Shown: piece by piece, positions 58,701 through 64,000 of the stretch
Layout of the letters: each line of letters opens with the position of its first letter
Position numbering within the stretch: position 1 is the first letter of the stretch
From: Pelecanus crispus
Taxonomy: Eukaryota > Chordata > Aves > Pelecaniformes > Pelecanidae
Direction: 5' to 3'
Length of the DNA: 64,000 bases
Assembly (NCBI RefSeq): GCF_030463565.1
Contig: NC_134643.1
Coordinates: 878,001-942,000 of the forward strand
Made by a program: the position numbers and the translations under genes
Notes under the pieces: generated by a model
The model's database searches: none
The model's input: the letters and a program-made list of their open reading frames with translations, nothing else
Told to the model about the DNA's origin: nothing

Positions 58701-59881
58701 GCTCAGGCCCCACAGAACAAGCGGGACATGGCAAACTGGTCCAGGAAACTGGGACTCGGCGGTTAATGAGGCAGCGGGCATGGAAGGGGGTGTGGAGGTG
58801 CTGCTCGAGGCTGCATGGGACTGCAAGAACAGCGCAACCCCAGTGGTGGCATGCAAGAGGGCACGGTCCCCCCCCACCAGCGGGGGCAACCAAATCTGGC
58901 ACGTAGGAGGCCCCAACACACATGGAGCTCCTGAGAGAGGGCACAGCCAGCCAGGTCCCAGGCTGCAGGGAGCGCCTGGTGCTTCTCCTTGCTGGGCAAA
59001 ATGGTCCTCACCCACAGCAGCTGCACTCTCACAAAGGCGCCGCGCTGCCAGGTGATGGGAGTTATGGGCGGAGGTGAGAAGACAATGTAGTATTATATTC
59101 TGGATGAACAGAATTTCAACAGGGGTTTTTTTGCAGAGACTGTGGAAACAGTTGGGGTTTTCTGGACCCTAATTTTGCATGGAAGAAGGGACAGCCAGAC
59201 ACTACGCAGGAACTAGAGGATGGACACTCCCAAGGCAGGAGAGGCTGGAAGCTGGCAGCATGAGCACAGCTCTTTCGCCACCAGGAGATGTGCACTGACA
59301 GAACAGGCGCAATGGCTTGGTGGTAACAGGCGAGGAGGAACGCGTTTCCTCAAAGCAGTCATCAGAGCCACCCAAGCCTGAAACGCACACCAACGAAAGA
59401 GGAGGTGGCAGGTGAGTGTGGCTGGAGACTCCCTTCTGCAGGGAACGAAGAACCCACTCACCAGCCAGATGTGCTGTTTCGACAAGCATGCTGCTCGCCA
59501 GCACCTCTGACCCCCTCAGTGTGTGGGGGAGACTGCCAAGGTCCATGCAGCCCTTGGATGACCACTCCTTCCTCCTGACGCCATGTGTGCACCGATACCG
59601 CTGCCAAGGGACATCTCAGGTGGATCACGAGTAACTACAGGGCCCTGCTAGGCTGAAGCCCTGGAGAAGTCCCTGTGCTGCCCATCACATCCTTTGCCAG
59701 GTTCAACTCTGGCTGAGCTTCGGCTTTCCTAACAACATCCCTGCCTGCTTGGGCAGCGTCTCACTGCCACTCCTGGGTGCTCCATCCCCACTCCACCATC
59801 TCAGCACTGCCTGTGTGTGCGCGAGCTCAGGCAGGAGTGCCGTGCTCCCCCATGCAGACCTTCTCCCATGCCTGCTTGACT
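55782..59881 (-). other. PPP6R2 intron upstream of W1, left part
   Basis: 56,150-57,900 is pyrimidine-rich on the plus strand without a recognised repeat. 58,540-59,640 is GC-rich, with open frames on both strands but no known protein motif; it may be an unclassified repeat. No upstream PPP6R2 exon was found here. Confidence 0.5.
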
Positions 59882-60440
59882 TTGAAGGGCCTGGAGAACA
59901 AGTCTTATGAGGAGCGGCTGAGGGAGCTGGGGGTGTTCAGCCTGGAGAAGAGGAGGTGAGGGGAGACCTGATCGCTCTGCAGCTCCTGGCAGGAGGGGGC
60001 AGGGAGGGGGGTCGGGCTCTTCTCCCAAGGAACAGCGATGGGATGAGACGAAATGGGCTCAAGCTGCACCAGGGGAGGTTTAGGTTGGATATTGGGAGAA
60101 ATTTCTTCACGGAAAGAGTGGCCAAGCACTGGACCAGGCTGCCCAGAGAGCGGGGGGAGTCCCCAGCCCTGGAGGGGTTCAAAACATGGGCAGAGGTGGC
60201 ACTGGGGGCCATGGTTTAGTGGGCATGGGGGTGTTGGGGTGACGGCTGGGCTGATGATCTTAGAGATCCTTCCCAACCTCAGTGATTCCCAGTTTTACTG
60301 TCATTAAAAACTAATGCAGCCCCCAAGCCGGGAAAGATGAAATTATGACTGCCCTTAATTGGTTTAGTGGTGGACTTGGTAGCATTAGGTTAATGGTTGG
60401 ACTGGGTGATCTTACCAACCTAAACAATTCTATGAGTCTA
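59882..60440 (+). mobile_element. CR1 LINE 3' end with two consecutive tails (second copy)
   Basis: Begins with GGAGAACAAGTCTTATGAGG and the adjacent AGCGGCTGAGGGAGCTGGGG, typical of the CR1 3' region. It continues to a first tail at about 60,290, a linker with AATGCAGCCCCCAAG, and a second tail ending AACCTAAACAATTCTATGAG. It extends about 85 bp further 5' than the copy at 41,726 and is otherwise the same composite. Confidence 0.92.
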
Positions 60441-60589
60441 GGGTTCTGCATATTGGGATGGACCATTTTGCTTAAGTACTAACTCTTACCTTTCTCTGCA
60501 ATGACTTCCCCCCCACATAACCTGCTACTAGGCTCAAGGACAAGGTTGGCCTAACAGCAGACACTACTAATAAAGAGTCAATACTGGTG

Positions 60590-61450
60590 ACCTGCTAAGT
60601 GTTTTCATTAAAGACCTGGAAAACGGCAAAAAATGCACCCATAGCAAGTTTGTGAGCAATACCACATTGAGGGGCAGCAGCTGATACACAGGAGGGGAGG
60701 AACCTAGACATGCTCAAGAAATGGCCTGGGAAGAACCTCAAAAAAGGCAAAATGCAAAGTCCTGCATGGGGGATGGAATAACCCCACGCAGCAGGATGGG
60801 GTGGGAGTCAATCAGCCAGGAACGGCTTGTGGAAAAGGCCGGGAGGGCCCTCTGTGGTCCTATTACACCAGGACTCAGCGTTGTACCCCTGCAGCAAAGG
60901 CGGCCCAACCACATTCCAGGCCGTGACGGCATGAGAGCAGGGATTGCTCCCCTCCATTCAGCACCTGCGAGACCCATCAAGATACCAGGGCCAGGCTGGG
61001 GCTCACCAGTGCAGGACAGACATTGCAGCAGTGCAGCAGGTCCCATGGAGGCCACTGAGATGGCCGGGGCTGGAGCACCTGAGGTCAGAGGAGAGGCTGA
61101 GTGGGGTTTGCTCAGCCTGGAGAGGAGAAGGTGAAGGGGAGACCCTACTGCGGTCTGTGACTGCTTAGTGAGGTGGGGAGAGACGACGGAGCCGTGATGC
61201 TCTCGGAGGTGCCACGACAGGATGAGAGACATGAGATGCAACAAGGGAAATTCCAACCAGATACTATGACAAAATCTCCACTTGAGGGTGATCAAACACT
61301 GGAAGAGGGCCCAGGCAGATCTCCACTCCTGGAGACATTGAACACTCATCTGGATAAGGCCTTGAGCAATCTACTTCAGTGGGACCAGCTCTGCGCAGGA
61401 ACTGGACCTTCTCGGGGGCCTTCCAACCTGCATTCTGCTATGAATGAATC
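60590..61450 (+). mobile_element. Decayed CR1 LINE, end of ORF2 and 3' end
   Basis: Shows scattered CR1 words in the right order: TTCATTAAAGACCTGGAAAA, AAATGCAAAGTCCTGCATGG, AATAACCCCACGCA, GCTCAGCCTGGAGAGGAGAA and a tail near TCGGGGGCCTTCCAACCTGC. Many deletions and stops. It belongs to a different, older CR1 subfamily than its left neighbour. The 204-codon frame on the opposite strand is not a gene. Confidence 0.75.
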
Positions 61451-61844
61451 TTTGAGGTCTTGCAGAGTCAATGCTTAAAAAAGTCCGTTATATTAGGACT
61501 TCACCAAAACTTTGAGCACACTGAAAATATACCCGATCACAGTGTGACTTTGGCTTGGATATTCCTTATCAGCCACAGTAAAAGAAAGTTCATGCCTTAT
61601 TATTTAAGACGGTAGTCAGAAAGGGACTCTGCAACAATAAACACACCAAGCTGTCTGATCTTTCAAGGATCACAACATCGGTAGTCACGTCAATAAAGTA
61701 TTCACATTAACCTTTCCTTAGCTGAGGACTGATCTTGCAGTAGGACAATTTGCGTTGCAAGAGAAAGACATCTGCGTTAGTCTAATCTAGCTCTGGGAGG
61801 TACCGTTTCTGTAGGGTAAAGATGGCAGGAAGAATACACCCTTT

Positions 61845-62033
61845 TTATTCTTGTAGTTTGTTACCCATGGAAGCAACAGAGAAAAGCGGGACAATGTGCA
61901 GGAGGGTTTTTTTCTGTGCGGTGACCACTATCCATGTTAGACTGACAAAAAGGCTGGCTACAAGCAGTGAAAACTGGAAGATCAGTTCAACCACAGAGGT
62001 ACTGAGCTTGCGAGGGGTTTCTGCGGAAGCCAT
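61845..62033 (-). CDS. Candidate 62-codon single-pass membrane microprotein, hypothetical
   Basis: The frame begins with a strong Kozak context (GACCATGGC, A at -3 and G at +4) at 62,033 and encodes MASAETPRKLSTSVVELIFQ followed by a hydrophobic helix, FSLLVASLFVSLTWIVVTA, and a short basic tail ending NKLQE. The stop codon overlaps an AATAAA word (61,844-61,849). An in-frame ATG 31 codons upstream would make it 93 residues. I do not recognise the protein. It could be chance; it lies in an intron of PPP6R2 on the same strand and has no visible splice partner. Confidence 0.2.
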   Translation of the reverse strand: MASAETPRKLSTSVVELIFQFSLLVASLFVSLTWIVVTAQKKTLLHIVPLFSVASMGNKLQE

Positions 62034-64000
62034 GGTCCACGCGTGGGCACTCTTCACCAGTACCCAGGGAGAAGAGACGGATCGAGCCAGGACAAGCAGA
62101 TTTCTCTTAAGAATAACAGGGATCACATTCTCCTGATTACCAAGGAAACCGTGTCAGGTATGTCGAATGGTGTAACCCACGCGGCAGCCCAAAGGTCGGG
62201 TTTTGCAGCGAGATCCCAGTGACTCACTGTGCTCCAGCTGAGCCATAGCGGGTTTTCTCCTCCAGACCTGAATCAGGGGGACAGGTTAATTCTCCTCAGT
62301 GAAGATTATACAACAGAAGCTGTACTTTTTGTCGCTAAAGCAAGCAAGAGAAGATGAAGTGCAGAAGAGATATCTACAACGACTGGACTGCTTCACGTAA
62401 ATTCCCAGTACTTGCCAGCAAAATCACATGTGGAGTCTTTATCACAGCAACTGTGCCCCTTCATATTTTTCTAGGTAAGATTTTATGCTAATAACACGCA
62501 GAGAGAGGACAGACTTCTTTGATGCCATTTATCTTGCTTCAAGAAGCAACTCATATTTGAGCTTTCTTGCTGCACAAGAAGTAAATTATTCAAAGTCAAT
62601 ATTATTTCTCTCACAAATCCAGAGAGACATTCCAGGATCAAATGACACCGATCAAAGAGAACACGCTGTCATCCATCTGTACGATGTCAGGTTTGTCCAA
62701 GGATATCAAAATGTAGGTGCCTGAAAGACAAGCCTGCTGGAAGGACCTCCTTAGAGGTTTCTGATGAAGACTCTTCTAGTATTTTCAATTGTGAGAGTCC
62801 AGAAAGAGGGAGGAGACAGATGTGCTGTAAAGATGCAATGTAGACAACGATTATTTCACTTACATCGCACCTACCCATGGGCTACTGAATCTGGAGGTTT
62901 CCTTGTACAGTGGTGCTTCTGGATAGAAGCATGGAGGAACAGCATGTGCTAGCCAGGTTTTTTCCTGATGGCACAGCTTTCCAAAACAACAAAATCCGAG
63001 CTACACAAACAAAGCATTCCTCTGTCATGCATCAACAGAAGGAAATGGATAAAGAATTATGAGATTTTCATGTTAACTGTAGGCCCTCAATTACAGATCA
63101 AGGAAGAGAAAGGGGAAAAAACCCACCATAAACTGTAGTTCTGCAAGCAGTTTAAGAACATATAAAATGGCACTGCCACCTTCTCTCTGCTCATACCCAT
63201 CCACTTACCTTCTGCTCCTTTCTCCTCCCTTATCATTGCACAAGTCCATGCAAAAACCAAAAACCAGAAAAACCCAAACAAAACAAAACAACCCAAACCA
63301 AGGAATAGAGCTGGCTGAAAACAATCCTGGCAAAAAATACAAATAAAAGAGAGGTGTTTTCAGTTGGATCAATTCCCCAAGTCCATGTCGCCTTACAACC
63401 ACATGAACACTTCAGCTGGCAAAGACTCAAGAGGAGCTGGATGGGCAGAACAAGCAGTAAGAAGGTGAAAGCATTGCCTCTTCTGTGGCAATGCCAACTT
63501 AGAGCGCTCGTGGAATTGCTGGCCCAGCTTCACTTGGCACTGGAAGTCAAACGCTTGCACTAGGACAGGGAGAACCTCCACCCTGGCTAACATCACCTGA
63601 GCAAGGGGTAGCAAGGCAGCTTCAAGCACATGCTTCAGAAGGTCCATTCAGTAGAAAAGAGAGCAGAGAATGGAGCCACCAGCACTGTCCAGCCAGCACA
63701 GTCTAAGGATCTCTAAAATGGAAGGCCAGAGAATTAGACTTTTGTGCAATTACCAGGGAGTCTCTGACTTAGCCAGTCAAAGCGACAATGCGGACATCGA
63801 ACCCCTCCGGAGGGGTGCTGTGGGACTGGTTATGCAGAACGTGATTTTGTTTAACATAAAACTTAAGATACCATCTTCATAAATCTGACACTGTAAAACA
63901 CTACCTTTCCAGACAGCAAGAAACATCTAACGAACCAACTGACGTTCACAGAAGGATTTTGCCAGCGTAGCAATGTCAAGTGGAAAAGCGGTCTTTTCAC
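62034..64000 (-). other. PPP6R2 upstream intron, right edge
   Basis: No PPP6R2 exon, transposon or RNA gene recognised. It contains an A/C-rich low-complexity stretch at 63,255-63,302. The gene's remaining 5' exons should lie beyond 64,000. Confidence 0.5.

Noticed and set aside
60738..61349. 203-codon minus-strand ORF
   Set aside because: It covers the decayed CR1 in antisense and contains CR1-derived words; not a gene.
1..64000. tRNA genes, CRISPR arrays, prokaryotic operons or phage genes
   Set aside because: No tRNA B-box with matching cloverleaf, no regularly spaced repeats, and no long intronless gene clusters. The window is vertebrate nuclear DNA.
55782..64000. Earlier PPP6R2 exons (for example the exon coding for the HIGTSALMDLLLRL region)
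   Set aside because: I looked for this and neighbouring SAPS peptides in all minus-strand frames to the right of 55,781 and did not find them; they must be outside the window.

Overview
The window is a piece of a bird genome and is dominated by one protein-coding gene on the minus strand. I identify it as PPP6R2 (SAPS2), a regulatory subunit of protein phosphatase 6. The bird assignment rests on several CR1 LINE 3' ends, an LTR of a type I recognise from birds (a TG...CA element with a CCCAGCC-type inner border), compact GT-AG introns and no mammalian Alu, L1 or B elements. No prokaryotic operon, CRISPR array, phage or tRNA gene was found.

Layout from right to left, in the direction of transcription. 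Bases 55,782-64,000 are intron lying 3' of the missing first exons. They hold a GC-rich unclassified block, a chimeric CR1, a decayed CR1 and a 62-codon membrane-protein-like ORF. Nineteen coding exons follow between 55,781 and 16,108. All have GT-AG borders and compatible phases. Together they give 2,253 nt, or 750 residues plus a stop. The first exons complete the C-terminal two thirds of the SAPS domain; the later ones encode the acidic, serine-rich tail. The start of the protein, roughly 190 residues by comparison with human PPP6R2, lies beyond the right edge. A 10.8-kb intron (18,277-29,084) separates the two last coding exons from the rest. The likely 3' UTR runs from 16,107 to about 15,600.

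The left 15.6 kb contains no coding exon I can support. It is notably free of recognisable transposons, has many CpG-rich patches alternating with AT-rich, UTR-like sequence, and carries a good minus-strand poly(A) site at 432-437. It may be a very long alternative PPP6R2 3' UTR, an unrecognised minus-strand transcript, or a regulatory domain. The sequence alone does not decide.

I did not find a previously undescribed biological system. The observations most worth checking are: an exon (39,977-40,057) whose first six bases repeat its own 5' splice site behind a 25-base poly-T tract; the repeat-free CpG-rich 15 kb; a two-tailed CR1 family present twice in the window; and the small intronic ORF.
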